Assembly: GCF_949628265.1 (NCBI RefSeq)
Contig: NC_088786.1
Span: 40,445,681 to 40,509,680 of the forward strand
Direction of reading: 5' to 3'
DNA: 64,000 nucleotides
Source: Cloeon dipterum
Taxonomy: Eukaryota; Arthropoda; Insecta; Ephemeroptera; Baetidae
This document shows positions 1 through 10,000 of the stretch, piece by piece. Position 1 is the first letter of the stretch. Every line of letters begins with the position of its first letter. Position numbers and translations under genes: made by a program. The notes below the pieces were generated by a model, which saw only the letters and a list, made by a program, of their open reading frames with translations, ran no database searches and was not told where the DNA came from.

Positions 1-833
1 TGTCAGCGTTCAGAGTTGCTTCACCTCCAGGACAGTAGACGTTACTCTGAAAAATAATTATTTCATCACAGCTGCGCTCTAACAAAACAACTTTAAAATT
101 TTACCTGGAAGCTCGGTTGGCTCATGACAATTTCTTTGAAACTCTCGGCGTTTTTCGTCAGAGGCACTTTGGAGTCAAGTAAAATATTTTCCACTCTCTC
201 AGCCATGGAGACGCTTTCGTTGAGCACCGAACAAGGCTCGACGACGATTCCCATTCCTAAAATCCACATCTCATTGCGCCTTGCTGCCCCTGCAAACTGT
301 TATAAACGGATTTACAAATATTTTAATCCAAAAATTCCACAATTACTCTAATGGAGCATTTTCTTGTTGACGTTTTCGGCGCTAGTTTCGCTCTGTAAAC
401 CTGCATTTCGTCTTCGTCGTCGCAATCGTCAGTGTTGACTGCATTTGTGGTGCTTTCGTACTCGCCGAGCCGGCCGAACAGCTCCAGCACCTTCGCCTGA
501 ATCACAAAAATTAATAAGAATATTTTAATTCATTATTCTACCACCTCTGAGACTATCCAAACGCTTTTGATGCTAATTTTCGGATCAGTGAGCTCGACAG
601 ACACTTCAAGCTGATCGGCTTCGTCCTGCCGAGACAAGGCAATGCACGAGTCGAGAGTCACGATTTCATCTATGTCAACACTGAGAGGAATAATTACAGG
701 ATTTTAATTTAATAATATGCCAGAAAAATTACATCTTTGACGAATCTATGAGAGTGACAGCGTTTTTAATCTTCTTCTCATTAGTGATCCTCCAGTTGCA
801 GGAAATTTTGAGCGAATTCGAATGCTCTGCCAT
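1..833 (-). CDS. 5' part of a conserved gene, possibly PAAT/C10orf88-like (cut by window edge)
   Basis: Five exons read on the minus strand: 833-733, 680-545, 496-347, 296-105 and 46-1 (continuing out of the window). All introns are GT..AG and the phases agree, giving at least 209 residues that start MAEHSNSLKISCNW. The first part is a compact beta-rich stretch, followed by an acidic loop (NTDDCDDEDE) and then KCSIRF and RRNEMWILGMG. Segment order (a secretory-type beta domain, a 'VSEAKVLELFG' region, a 'KCSIRF' strand and a later amphipathic helix) recalls the animal PAAT/C10orf88 protein, which associates with mitochondrial ABC transporters, but that is a recollection of family layout and not a match I can test. 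The start at 833 is the first in-frame ATG before the first donor. The gene is divergent from SNF8. The existence of the gene is fairly secure; its name is not. Confidence 0.55.
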
Positions 834-1707
834 GACGTGGAAGGGCAGAATTTTGATTTTACAGGGAATTTACACCTTCTCGTTTGCATACGCGTGCAAT
901 CGCACTCTTTGTTTGTGTCTACCGGCCAGCGACGCTGATGTTGACAGGCTGTATCTCAGCTGATTCAGGCTGCGCACTGCAGAAGAGGGGCGTGGCCTTT
1001 GAAAAAGAAAATAAATAAAATTCTTTGTATTTCAGTGTTGACAAATGGCTGAACTGTTTCGAGCTTATTTGTTTTGGAATTTAAAAATAATTCAGTGTTT
1101 TTTGTTTGTTGGAATGTCCAGTAAAGTGTTTTTAATTCGATGAAATGACAAGCAGTGAAAAACATCATGATAGCCTCCCTCTAAGGATGGTAGGAAAAGG
1201 AGTTAAAATTAACTGTTCAAAAATGATGGCTCGACTCTGAGTTTTATCAAAATCTACAACCAAATATTAATTTAAAATGCTGAAAGATGCAATTCTTTAT
1301 TTTAAACTGCCTTCTAGATGTTTAAGTTGCTTTTAAACTTCTGGTTTCTTTACTCCTTGTTCTACACACCTTTAACTGGTGGAACTTCTGAGGGGCGTGG
1401 TCGCTGAATTCTTATCACGTAAAAATAATTCTTTTTCTGTTTTGTAGAAACTATAAACACAAAATCCGCATTTTAATAGATAAAATTTTCATAATTAAAA
1501 AAAATAAGCCAACTTCAAGCGGTTTGGCCTGATAATTAAAGTGTTTTTACAGAAATTTAGGCATTAGGGTCACGCCCCCCTGACGATTCATTATTTTTGT
1601 CGTGTTTTCACAAGTGCAGCTGATTGCTCGTCAGAATTTGACTATTATTCGGCCGGAAGAAGTTTCAGGTGCGTCTAAAATAGGAATTTAAGATCGAAAG
1701 GAGCAAA
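834..1707. promoter_or_regulatory. Divergent intergenic region between the PAAT-like gene and SNF8
   Basis: About 870 bases separate the two divergent start codons. The sequence is AT-rich with no TATA box at a convincing position and no ORF that I trust. Two similar short blocks, at 984-1000 and 1393-1408, share the string GAGGGGCGTGG. The region must hold both promoters, but I cannot place either transcription start. Confidence 0.4.
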
Positions 1708-2436
1708 ATGCGTCGTCGCACGGGGGTCGGGGCGATCCACAAGCAGAAGCTGGAGCAGGAAAAGTACAAGGACAAGGGCAGCGAGATGCAGGAGTCGCAC
1801 CTGGAGCAGATGTCGCGGCAGATGGAGGTGTTCAGGGCGAATTTGGAGGAGTTTGCCGGCAAGCACAAGCACGAGATCAAGAAGAACGCGCAGTTCCGGC
1901 GGCAGTTCCAGAGCATGTGCGCCGCCATCGGGGTGGACCCGCTGGCGTCCGGCAAGGGCTTCTGGTCGGTGCTCGGCATCGGCGACTTCTACTTCGAGCT
2001 CAGCGTGCAGATCATCGAGATCTGCCTGGCGACCAACTACAAGAATGGCGGGCTGATCAGCATGCGGGAGCTGCTGGAGCGGCTCGCACGCAGCCGCACG
2101 CAGGAAGTGTCCGCCGAGGACGTGCTGAACGCCGGCAAGAAGCTGCGCAAACTGGGCAACGGCTTCTCGATCGTGGCCATCGGCCCCGGACAGCACCTCG
2201 TGCAGTCCGTGCCCGGCGAGCTCAACATGGACCACACCACCGTGCTGCAGAAGGCCTCGGACACCGGCCGCACCAGCGTCGACGACCTCTGCCGCAGCCT
2301 CAGCTGGGACAGGGATCGCGCCGAACGGGCCCTCGAGCACATGCTCAAGGAGGGGCTCGCCTGGATCGACACGCAGGAGGAGGGCCGGTCCTTCTGGTTC
2401 CCCAGCCTCTTCCCTGGATGTGCCCAGGCCGCTTAA
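1708..2436 (+). CDS. SNF8: SNF8/VPS22/EAP30, ESCRT-II subunit
   Basis: A single-exon reading frame of 242 residues. Animal SNF8 is about 250 residues, so this is full length. SNF8 is the central subunit of ESCRT-II, which acts on endosomes in sorting ubiquitinated membrane proteins into multivesicular bodies. The family hallmarks are visible: the N-terminal MRRRTGVGAIHKQKL, a helical hairpin rich in K, E and Q up to about residue 70, the conserved block GVDPLASGKGFWSVLGIGDF near residues 75-95, then two winged-helix domains ending in EGRSFWFPSLF. The start at 1708 matches the family N-terminus. The coding sequence is GC-rich compared with its surroundings. A poly(A) signal AATAAA lies at 2490-2495, only about 180 bases before the ADAT3 start on the same strand. 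Identification is confident. Confidence 0.95.
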   Translation: MRRRTGVGAIHKQKLEQEKYKDKGSEMQESHLEQMSRQMEVFRANLEEFAGKHKHEIKKNAQFRRQFQSMCAAIGVDPLASGKGFWSVLGIGDFYFELSVQIIEICLATNYKNGGLISMRELLERLARSRTQEVSAEDVLNAGKKLRKLGNGFSIVAIGPGQHLVQSVPGELNMDHTTVLQKASDTGRTSVDDLCRSLSWDRDRAERALEHMLKEGLAWIDTQEEGRSFWFPSLFPGCAQAA

Positions 2437-2500
2437 ATTCTCAGGGTTAGAAATTTTCTAGCCCTAAATGAAGAATTTTCAATTTTTTTAATAAAAATTA

Positions 2501-2572
2501 CATTCGTGCCGCGGAAATTCGGCCGATCGTGGGCGGGGCGACTGATCGGCCAAATTTCCGCGGCACGAATGA
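2501..2572. repeat. Near-perfect hairpin in the SNF8-ADAT3 gap
   Basis: The arms CATTCGTGCCGCGGAAATTC and, in reverse complement, the sequence ending at 2572 pair over about 28 bases around a short GC-rich loop (GGGCGGGG). A partial extra copy of the right arm (GATCGGCCAAATTTCCGCG) follows at 2619-2638. The same arm sequence bounds an element at 15284-15474, so this is a collapsed member of a small foldback family and not a unique terminator. Given its position just after the SNF8 poly(A) signal it could also affect 3'-end formation, but that is inference. Confidence 0.7.
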
Positions 2573-2676
2573 CCCCGTCTGGGCGATGCGGAAGGATTTA
2601 AAATCGGGTGGGGCGACCGATCGGCCAAATTTCCGCGAAAAAGGTCTTAATTCCCTCCCCTATCTTGTTTCAGGTG

Positions 2677-3624
2677 ATGGAGGAGAGGTGGGCGCCGATC
2701 CTGGCGGACTGCTACCTTTCGGACGAAGTGCCAGTGACGAAATCGTTCGTGTGCGACATCCTGGACGCCAAATCGACCGGCAAGGTGATCCAAATCCTCA
2801 ACTCCAAGTACCCTGAGCCGCGGCTGAGCCACCTGAAGCGGGTGAACAGCGACAAGAAGAAGAACCTGCTGCAGGTTCTCCTGACGGAGGAGAAAGAAAC
2901 CTTGGAAAAAATATTGCAGTGTTTTTCCGAAAAGGAAATTCGGGTTTCCGAGCCGTTCGTTGTGACCGTTCCTGCGGAGGGGGCGAAGACCAAAAGACAG
3001 AATCAGTTCGCGACCTGTTTATGGCCGGTGGCCGTTTTTACGGCGGACAAGTACCTGGAGAGTGTGATCGAAGGGTCGAATTTCTCCGAAAAGGACAAGT
3101 CGGAAATAAATAATCTAATGGTTGTTGCCCTGAAAGCGGCGGAACGGAGCAAGAAATTGGGCGGGAAGGGCGTAGGGGCGGTTGTGGCCTTCAAGGGGAA
3201 GGTGCTAGGGGTGGGTTGCGACCTGAGGACGCGACACCCCCTGAAACACGCGTGTGCGGCCGTGCTGGACATGGTTTCGTGGGTGAAGCAGGGCCGGCAG
3301 GGCGACCCTCCGCCCTGGGCCGCCCCCGACCTGGCCGAGTGCGACTTTGCAACCCTGAGGGCACCTGAGTCGTACCTTTGCACCAACTACGACGTGGTTG
3401 TCACCAGGGAGCCGTGCACCTTCTGCGCCATGGCCCTGCTGCACAACAGGGTCAAAAGGGTTTTCTACGGCTGCGCGGCCACTCAGGGTGCCCTCGGCAG
3501 CAGGGTGAAACTGCACACCCTGCCAGGTATCAATCACCGATACGAGGTCTTCGGAAGGGTCATGCGAGAGGAGTGCGCTCAAATGGTTGCTGATTGCGAT
3601 GTCAAACATGATTGTTTTTCTTGA
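2677..3624 (+). CDS. ADAT3: ADAT3, non-catalytic subunit of the tRNA A34 deaminase
   Basis: The frame encodes 315 residues. ADAT3 pairs with catalytic ADAT2 to convert adenosine to inosine at the wobble position of tRNAs. The C-terminal half is a cytidine/deoxycytidylate-deaminase fold with zinc ligands H191, C247 and C250 (REPCTFCAMALLHNRV). In active deaminases the first motif is H-A-E; here it is H-A-C, so the proton-shuttling glutamate is missing, as expected for the ADAT3 side of the dimer, which usually has V there. The N-terminal third is a divergent tRNA-binding region. The start at 2677 follows a good splice acceptor (TTGTTTCAG, ending at 2673), so a non-coding 5' exon upstream is likely. 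The frame is open further upstream to 2608, but that stretch is repeat sequence. A poly(A) signal AATAAA lies at 3633-3638. Confidence 0.93.
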   Translation: MEERWAPILADCYLSDEVPVTKSFVCDILDAKSTGKVIQILNSKYPEPRLSHLKRVNSDKKKNLLQVLLTEEKETLEKILQCFSEKEIRVSEPFVVTVPAEGAKTKRQNQFATCLWPVAVFTADKYLESVIEGSNFSEKDKSEINNLMVVALKAAERSKKLGGKGVGAVVAFKGKVLGVGCDLRTRHPLKHACAAVLDMVSWVKQGRQGDPPPWAAPDLAECDFATLRAPESYLCTNYDVVVTREPCTFCAMALLHNRVKRVFYGCAATQGALGSRVKLHTLPGINHRYEVFGRVMREECAQMVADCDVKHDCFS

Positions 3625-3690
3625 TTTACGCTAATAAAAAATATTTTAACTGAATCACATGTTTTTCTTACAAGACAGGCGTTAAATAAA

Positions 3691-4490
3691 CTGACCTGAG
3701 GAAGGTCACGGAAGGGTAAGAATCACAAATCGTTGAATGGTATCGCCAAATTAGTAAAAAAATCTTAAATTCCCGCCTTGAAGCGGATCTCAGGGTACGG
3801 GGTACCCTGAAAAAGGTCGTTTGAGCACCGCAGGTCAAAGCCATTCTAGAGACCTGTCCAATGAGGGGTCGTTATCGATGATTGGACGAGCAGCTGAATT
3901 AATACAAAAATTAAACAAATCTCGCCCGTATACATTGTGTCACGAAGCCGAAAAACGGAAAAAAATATTTTAATTTTTCTATGGGCACAAAAAACTTGAA
4001 AATTGGTTTTTTAGACCGGCGGCGGTCCTGCGCATGCGATGGAGTCGGTAAAATTCTCCAATTTTGTTGCGTTTGAAAAGAATGGCGAATTTTAAAGAAA
4101 GTGCAGAAATCGCATTTTTCAAACTTAAAAATCTATCTAGTCTTTGAATTTTGATCGGATCGGCTCCTAATTGATCTTAAAATGATGCTAGATAAATTTT
4201 GCGTCGATTGATGAGTCATTTCTTCGAATTTTCGCTCTGGATCGGACATCTGGCCGGCGGAAGTCGAAAAAATTAAATTGCTCGATAAAATCAACGGCTC
4301 GATCAACGTTGATAAAAATCCCACAAAATGCTCTTCATTCGATTCCAGTTGAAATGGCTTGGCGCCATATCCCGGAAAAATTAAATTTTTTGTTTTTAAA
4401 AATTTTTAAAATTTTGGCCGAAAATAATTCGTTACACGTTTCCCAAATATTTGACGCTTTTGTTATAAATTTGTATTTAAAAATGCTCAA
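3691..4490 (+). repeat. R1 interspersed repeat, copy 1
   Basis: Recognised by the blocks CCTGAGGAAGGTC, GGTACCCTGAAAAAGGTC, CAATGAGGGGTCG and GATTGGACGA, in the same order as in seven other copies in this window. No protein-coding frame runs through it. The class (MITE, SINE or Helitron-like) is not determined. Confidence 0.7.
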
Positions 4491-4529
4491 CTAGCTACAT
4501 AAATTTTTTTAAATTTATCTCCTCCTTTT

Positions 4530-4648
4530 TCAGTGGGAAAAATTGCTCATGCAGGATGGAATAAAGAGCAATGGCGCACAAAAAGCCAGACGGGACGTCG
4601 ACGTCAGTGTTTAGTGTTCGTACTTACACTTTTTCAGTGTTAGGATAA
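4530..4648 (+). promoter_or_regulatory. Probable promoter of lectin gene A, module shared by the paralogues
   Basis: The stretch before the start codon is conserved in front of several paralogues (for example 6935-7039 and 18700-18814). Common parts are TTTTTCAGTG, an ACGGGACGTCGG-like block in A, B and D, and TCAGTGTTAGG or TCACTGCCAGG a few bases before ATG. TCAGT resembles the arthropod initiator element, which would imply a very short 5' UTR. There is no clear TATA box. The transcription start is inferred. Confidence 0.35.
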
Positions 4649-5669
4649 ATGTCGGCCGTCGCGCTACTTTTCATAGTAACAACTAAAACATCAAAACTGT
4701 GATGGTGCATGTGAAATTTCAGGTTTCGTCCGCGGCGGCGGCGGCGGATTTTTCTGGATTTGATTGTGACTCGCCATATTTAAGGCATTCAAGAAAGGTA
4801 GAGGTCGCCGCTTGCATCGCCGATTGCTTGGATTTGGACTTTGAGGCGACGGAGAAAAATTGCAGCTACAACTTAAACACGGGAAAACTCATCTTGAAAT
4901 ACGAAAATGTAGGAATTCTGATCGAAAATTGGCGATTTTTTGAGTTTTTGAATACAGTTTCAGGAAGACGGATGTCCGAAATGCATTCTCGATAGGAAAA
5001 ATGTAAGAGTTAATTCGGAAGAATCAGTTTTTTACATTTGTTCGCAGTTCAAAGCGTACAAGTCAGCTTTAGGTTTTGGTAAGGGGCTTTGAAATTCTTT
5101 TAAAAACATTTTATACGCATACTATTTGGCAGTTTCGTTGATATCCTATTCGATGTGCGGTAAAAAGTTAGTTTTCGCAAACGTAGCAATTCCGGTGAGA
5201 AATACAAATTTTTAACCCTGTCGCACTTGACACGCTTTTAAAGACTGACTTCGACACGACAGGGATGATTTGCGGCATAATTTGGCCGATGTCGAAACAC
5301 TGGCTTCCGAAGGACTGGGACGATGTGCGCTGCGTCATCGAATCCCTGCGTGAGCCTCAAATTAAATTAATTAAAAATCTAATTTCCATATTCGCAGCGG
5401 AGGAAATTCAACGAGTGGGAAAATTGCGATTGGTTGCGTACCGAAGCAACTGCAGCAAGGAATTCTTCTTCTGCTCCACCGACACCCCGCGCTCGTTGCG
5501 AAAATCGTTTCTTTTCGAGGAGCTCAATAATCTAACACCACTGGCAACAAACAACGGCACGTGCGCCATTTTTGATTACAAAATAAAAAATAAGAAAGCT
5601 GTGGACGTCAAGCTCAGAGCCGCGGATTGCAAGGAAAAGTCTTTTGCTGTATGCGTGTCGGACGAGTGA
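4649..5669 (+). CDS. Lectin-like gene A: secreted C-type-lectin-domain protein
   Basis: Seven exons: 4649-4675, 4723-4908, 4964-5002, 5048-5078, 5133-5194, 5244-5349 and 5398-5669. They give 240 residues in consistent phase. A short hydrophobic start (MSAVALLFIVSSAAAA) looks like a signal peptide. Residues about 20-85 form a cysteine-rich region ([21 protein letters not shown]). The C-terminal part fits a C-type lectin fold by cysteine spacing: [56 protein letters not shown]. The calcium/sugar motifs EPN or QPD and WND are absent, so carbohydrate binding is not implied. Introns are 45-55 bases. A poly(A) signal AATAAA is at 5731-5736. Its closest relative in the window is gene C. The fold assignment is inference from pattern; the gene model is well supported by six paralogues with the same exon borders. 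Confidence 0.8.
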
Positions 5670-7039
5670 TTTGTTTTTATTTGCAGTTGAAATTCTGTGA
5701 CGAAAGAAAAATTGTAAAACATGCAGCCTGAATAAATTGTATGAATTTTTCCTGTGATTTGCGTATCTTGATTATTAGGGCTGTGAATTTCACACGATTG
5801 ACTGTTTTTTTATTAAAACTAAACTTAAAATCGTATAAAACCCCTTAAATATTGCAAAACATAATTTACTTATAATATATTGATAGCAAAATTGGTCAAA
5901 ACCAAATAAAACGTGACAATTTTGGGCATTTTTTTTCGCAATCTGACCCTCAGGGTAAGAACCCGAGGGTCGGAATCAACCTTCGGTGGTTCAATTTCGA
6001 TCGCCACAGTGCGTTGAGGTAAACGGAACACGCAATAAAATCGATGTTTGTTTAAATGACGATCACATTTTCTAATTAAAGGTCGTGCTCGATCCGGGTT
6101 TAAAACTTTTAAATTTTGATTGCCGTGAAACTGCCATTCTGAAAATTTGTTTTCTTGCACAGAATTTCACCGGCTACAATTTGACTTTGTTCCAGAAGAA
6201 ATCGATTTCTCGGAAGAGGTCTGAAAATGTGATCTTGACTTTTGACCTGCAACCTTTTCAGGGTAGGGAAAGTTGTTCAGGGTGAATTCTCATCGCAATC
6301 AAAAGTTGCAGTCCGACTTTGATTCTAAGAATTTAATTTTCTAGATTTTTGTAATTATGAAAAATTATGGAACGCACCATCTCGCCCGGGCCTCAAAATG
6401 TGGAATTACTCCATTTCCTAAAAAGGACTTAAACAGCGGGGTCCAGATGTGTGATAAAATTGGTTCGCACTGCGCAAATCCAAGATGGCGTCTGAGTGTT
6501 GGAAAGAAAAGGCTCGTTTTTGGATTGCCGTACGAGTGTCAAGAGTTTGTTTTTACGATCCAAAAGATACAATTAGTTAAGAGTAATGCAAATTATGTGT
6601 CAAAATATTGACCAAAACTTGCGCTTCTTTTGCGCATTTTTGCGTGCGCCATACTCCACCGGACGCCATATCTGCGCGTCGCACCAATCTGACCCCCGCT
6701 GGGTAAAACAATAACTTGCAAAAATTGTTATTTAATTAAAAAAATGCGAAGCTGTGGTATCTTTGGAGCCAAAGTTTGTAGACTTTCAAGGATTCTGCAT
6801 GCAGTTAGTATAATTTTCCTTTCTTGCAGTCGCGGAAGGGATTAAAGGATTAAAATCTCTGATCCATTCCCGAATTATTTAAAAATGGTCGACTTGCGTG
6901 AAAATGTTTGAAATTTGTCTCTCTTGCTTTTTCAGTGCGAAAAGTGCAGGCTGGAAATGGCTATGACGCAGTTTTTCACAAATAAAACAACTCAGACGGG
7001 ACGTCGGTGTTCACTTGCGAGTTTTATCACTGCCAGGAT
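5670..7039. other. Spacer lectin A-B, duplicated again between C and D
   Basis: Most of this spacer is homologous to 17892-18814 (for example CGTATCTTGATTATTAGGGC at 5762 and 17982, and the strip TGCGCGTCGCACCAATCTGA at 6675 and 18473). A block of about 445 bases (roughly 6084-6527) is present here but absent from the C-D spacer. I see no gene in it. Confidence 0.65.
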
Positions 7040-10000
7040 ATGTCGGCCGTCGCGCTACTTGTCCTGGTAACAACTAACTAACAACTAAACGTCGAAACTT
7101 TGATGCTGCATGTAAAATTTCAGGTTTTGTCCGCGGCGGCTTATTCTTCGCTTGATTGTGATTGCCCAGAGGACAGGCATTCGAGAAAGACATATGTCGC
7201 CGCTTGCATCGCCGATTGTTTGGATTTGGATTTTCCAGCAACGGAAAAAAATTGCAGTTACAATTCAAACACGGGAAAAGTCATCGTGAAATACGAAAAT
7301 GTAGAAATTCTGATGGAAAACAGGATCATATTCCAAGTTCTTGAACAGTTTCAGGAAGACGGATGTCCGAAATGCTACCTCGATTGGGAAAATGTATGAT
7401 TTATTTCGTTAGAATCAGTTATTGTATTTTTTTGCAGTTCAAAGTGTACAAGACAGCTACAGTAGGTTTTGGTAAGGGGCTTTGAAATTCTTTTAGAAAC
7501 CCGCATAAAAAAATATCACCTGAGAATGTTCTAAGAATATACCGACTTCGCCCAGGATTAATCTAAAAAATTAATTATATATGAACTTATGATACGGTTT
7601 TTCGTGATACTGGATTAATCTGTAGATTAATTTATGAGAATATTCTAAGAATGTTCCAGGATTATTCTGCCGGGCTTTGTTTCAAAAAGCTCTAAAGAAT
7701 GATCTTAGAACATTCTCAGAATATACTTATGGATTAATCTTGGGATTGATCTAGGATTCATATTTAGCGTATCAAATCTTAACTTTGTATTATTCTTTGA
7801 GGACAATCTTAGAATGTTCTTAGGTGATTCTAATATCATTTTAAGGTTAACATAGATTGTGACAAAAATTATCCCTAAATTATTCTTAAAATTACCCTCA
7901 GATTGTTCCTAGAATATTTCAAAATCTGTCATTACTATTACTGCGATATAATTGGGAATTATTTAAATAATTACAAACTTATTCAGTTGAATTTTTAAAA
8001 TTTATTTGTTTTTAATCATATCAGGTACACAATTTTCTCTCATTCGATGCCAGCACCGCCAATCTTGAAGCCCAAACTGCAGAACTTAAACGATTGTATC
8101 TTTTCCCGTCGTGCAAAACAGCTGCGGACGGCTTGAAGCTAAAAAAAGGGAGCGACTCGTAGAAAAAAATAAATAAAAGCTTTTTTCAATTAGCTGTGCT
8201 TGGAAAATGGAAGGTAGAAGTATGTCAAGTTCATGCATAATATTTTTCCATTTTCCATGCGAAGCCAATTGAATCAGAATGTGTAATAAAAATTCTCGTA
8301 AGCGTACAAAAAAGGCACCGCGATTTACATGGAAAAATTACATTTTTCCTCACCGATTTACAGTTTCCGCCACCCAAACTTATTTATGGGGTTCTAATTA
8401 AGAACATTAAGGACTGGAGAGGATCCCATATCAAAATATTGGTGGCAAAAACCGTACAAGTAGCGGCGAAAAGTGTAATTTTACAATAAAACCGTTGGAT
8501 TTCAAAGTTGCGCGATCTGTTCTAATTTCTTAGGACGCTAATCTATAAAATGGGACTTACCCTGTTGACCGCAAGATCCAGGCCATCCGTCCGAGTCCGC
8601 GGGACGTCCGTGTTGTCCCTTACTGGCGGCGTCCGGCGTCCTGCGTCCGTTAATAACTTTAACTTTGAACGGCGGTTGACCGTTGACGCGTTAGACAAAG
8701 AGAGCGAGGCAGGATTTTGTAAGTCTCTTCCCGCATAAAAAAATATAACCCAGGAATATCCGGAATAATCTTAGATTAATCAAAATTTACCCGAAAAAAT
8801 TAATCCAAAAAAATGATCCAGGATTAATCCTGTATTAATTGAGATTAATCTATGAATGTTTAAGATCAATCTAGAGATTCATCTAAAAAAATATTCTCAG
8901 ATTATTCTTTAGATCATTCTGAGATTAATCCAAAAAAATAATTTTTGGAATTTTCTTAGAATGAATCCAGATTAACCTTAAAATGTTTTAAAGTCAATCT
9001 AGAGATTAATTTACAAGAATATCCCTGGAATAATCCCAAAGGGGAAATTTGAATATAAGTTAATAGATTATCCCCAGATTATTCTATAGATCATTCTGAG
9101 ATTAATTCAAAATATTTTTTTAATTTTCCTAGAATATTCTTTAAAAACCCGAAAAGAGAAGAACTTAGATATTTTTCTTACAATTAAAAACACAAAATTA
9201 AATATGAAACATAATTTAATCAAGAAAATTAACTGCCATCTTGTTAAATAATATCACAAAAATATTTTTCTGGGAAATATTTTTTAATTAAGTCGATAAT
9301 TAAATTTTAATAATAAAACCTAAACCTTTTTCGCATTATCTAATACAAAATTATGATGCCTTTTTTCAAAGAAGCTGCCCAGATTAAAAAAGGTAAAAAA
9401 TCATAAATTCGATTGAATAATATAATTTCTTAACACAAGGAGTCTTAATTAATGCTACCGACAAACGTGCAAATTTGAATAAAAGGTCAGAAGTACAAAA
9501 AAGGGTTAAAAGGGCGATTTTAGTGTGCGCGTGGTAGCGGCGGCTGCACATGCATGTACGCACTTGCATGGAATGCCTGCTGCTGCTGCCTCTGTTGTGG
9601 AGCGGGGGAGCGGCGACGGGCGGTGGCAGCAGCAAGAGACTTACAAAATCCTGCCTCGCTCTCTTTGTCTAACGCGTCAACGGTCAACCGCCGTTCAAAG
9701 TTAAAGTTATTAACGGACGCAGGACGCCGGACGCCGCCAGTAAGGGACAACACGGACGTCCCGCGGACTCGGACGGATGGCCTGGATCTTGCGGTCAACA
9801 GGGTAAGTCCCATTTTATAGATTAGCGTCCTAAGAAATTAGAACAGATCGCGCAACTTTGAAATCCAACGGTTTTATTGTAAAATTACACTTTTCGCCGC
9901 TACTTGTACGGTTTTTTCCACCAATATTTTGATATGGGATCCTCTCCAGTCCTTAATGTTCTTAATTAGAACCCCATAAATAAGTTTGGGTGGCGGAAAC

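Larger units (their letters stand above)
3625..4648. other. Spacer ADAT3-lectin A, mostly an R1 repeat
   Basis: After the ADAT3 poly(A) signal most of the spacer is an R1 interspersed repeat (about 3691-4490). The last about 120 bases before lectin gene A are conserved upstream of the paralogues and probably form its promoter. No supported gene is present. Confidence 0.6.

Noticed and set aside
7500-7960. Regular short repeats as a CRISPR-like array
   Set aside because: The unit motifs vary, spacing is irregular, they are near-palindromic subterminal repeats of a transposon, and the genome is eukaryotic.
8550-9813. Repeated small reading frames starting MGLTLLTARSRPS and MLLPPPVAAPPLH
   Set aside because: They lie inside the TIR element, run through its GC-rich patches, are cut by the nested junctions and have no domain or splice logic. 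I treat them as chance frames of a non-autonomous element.
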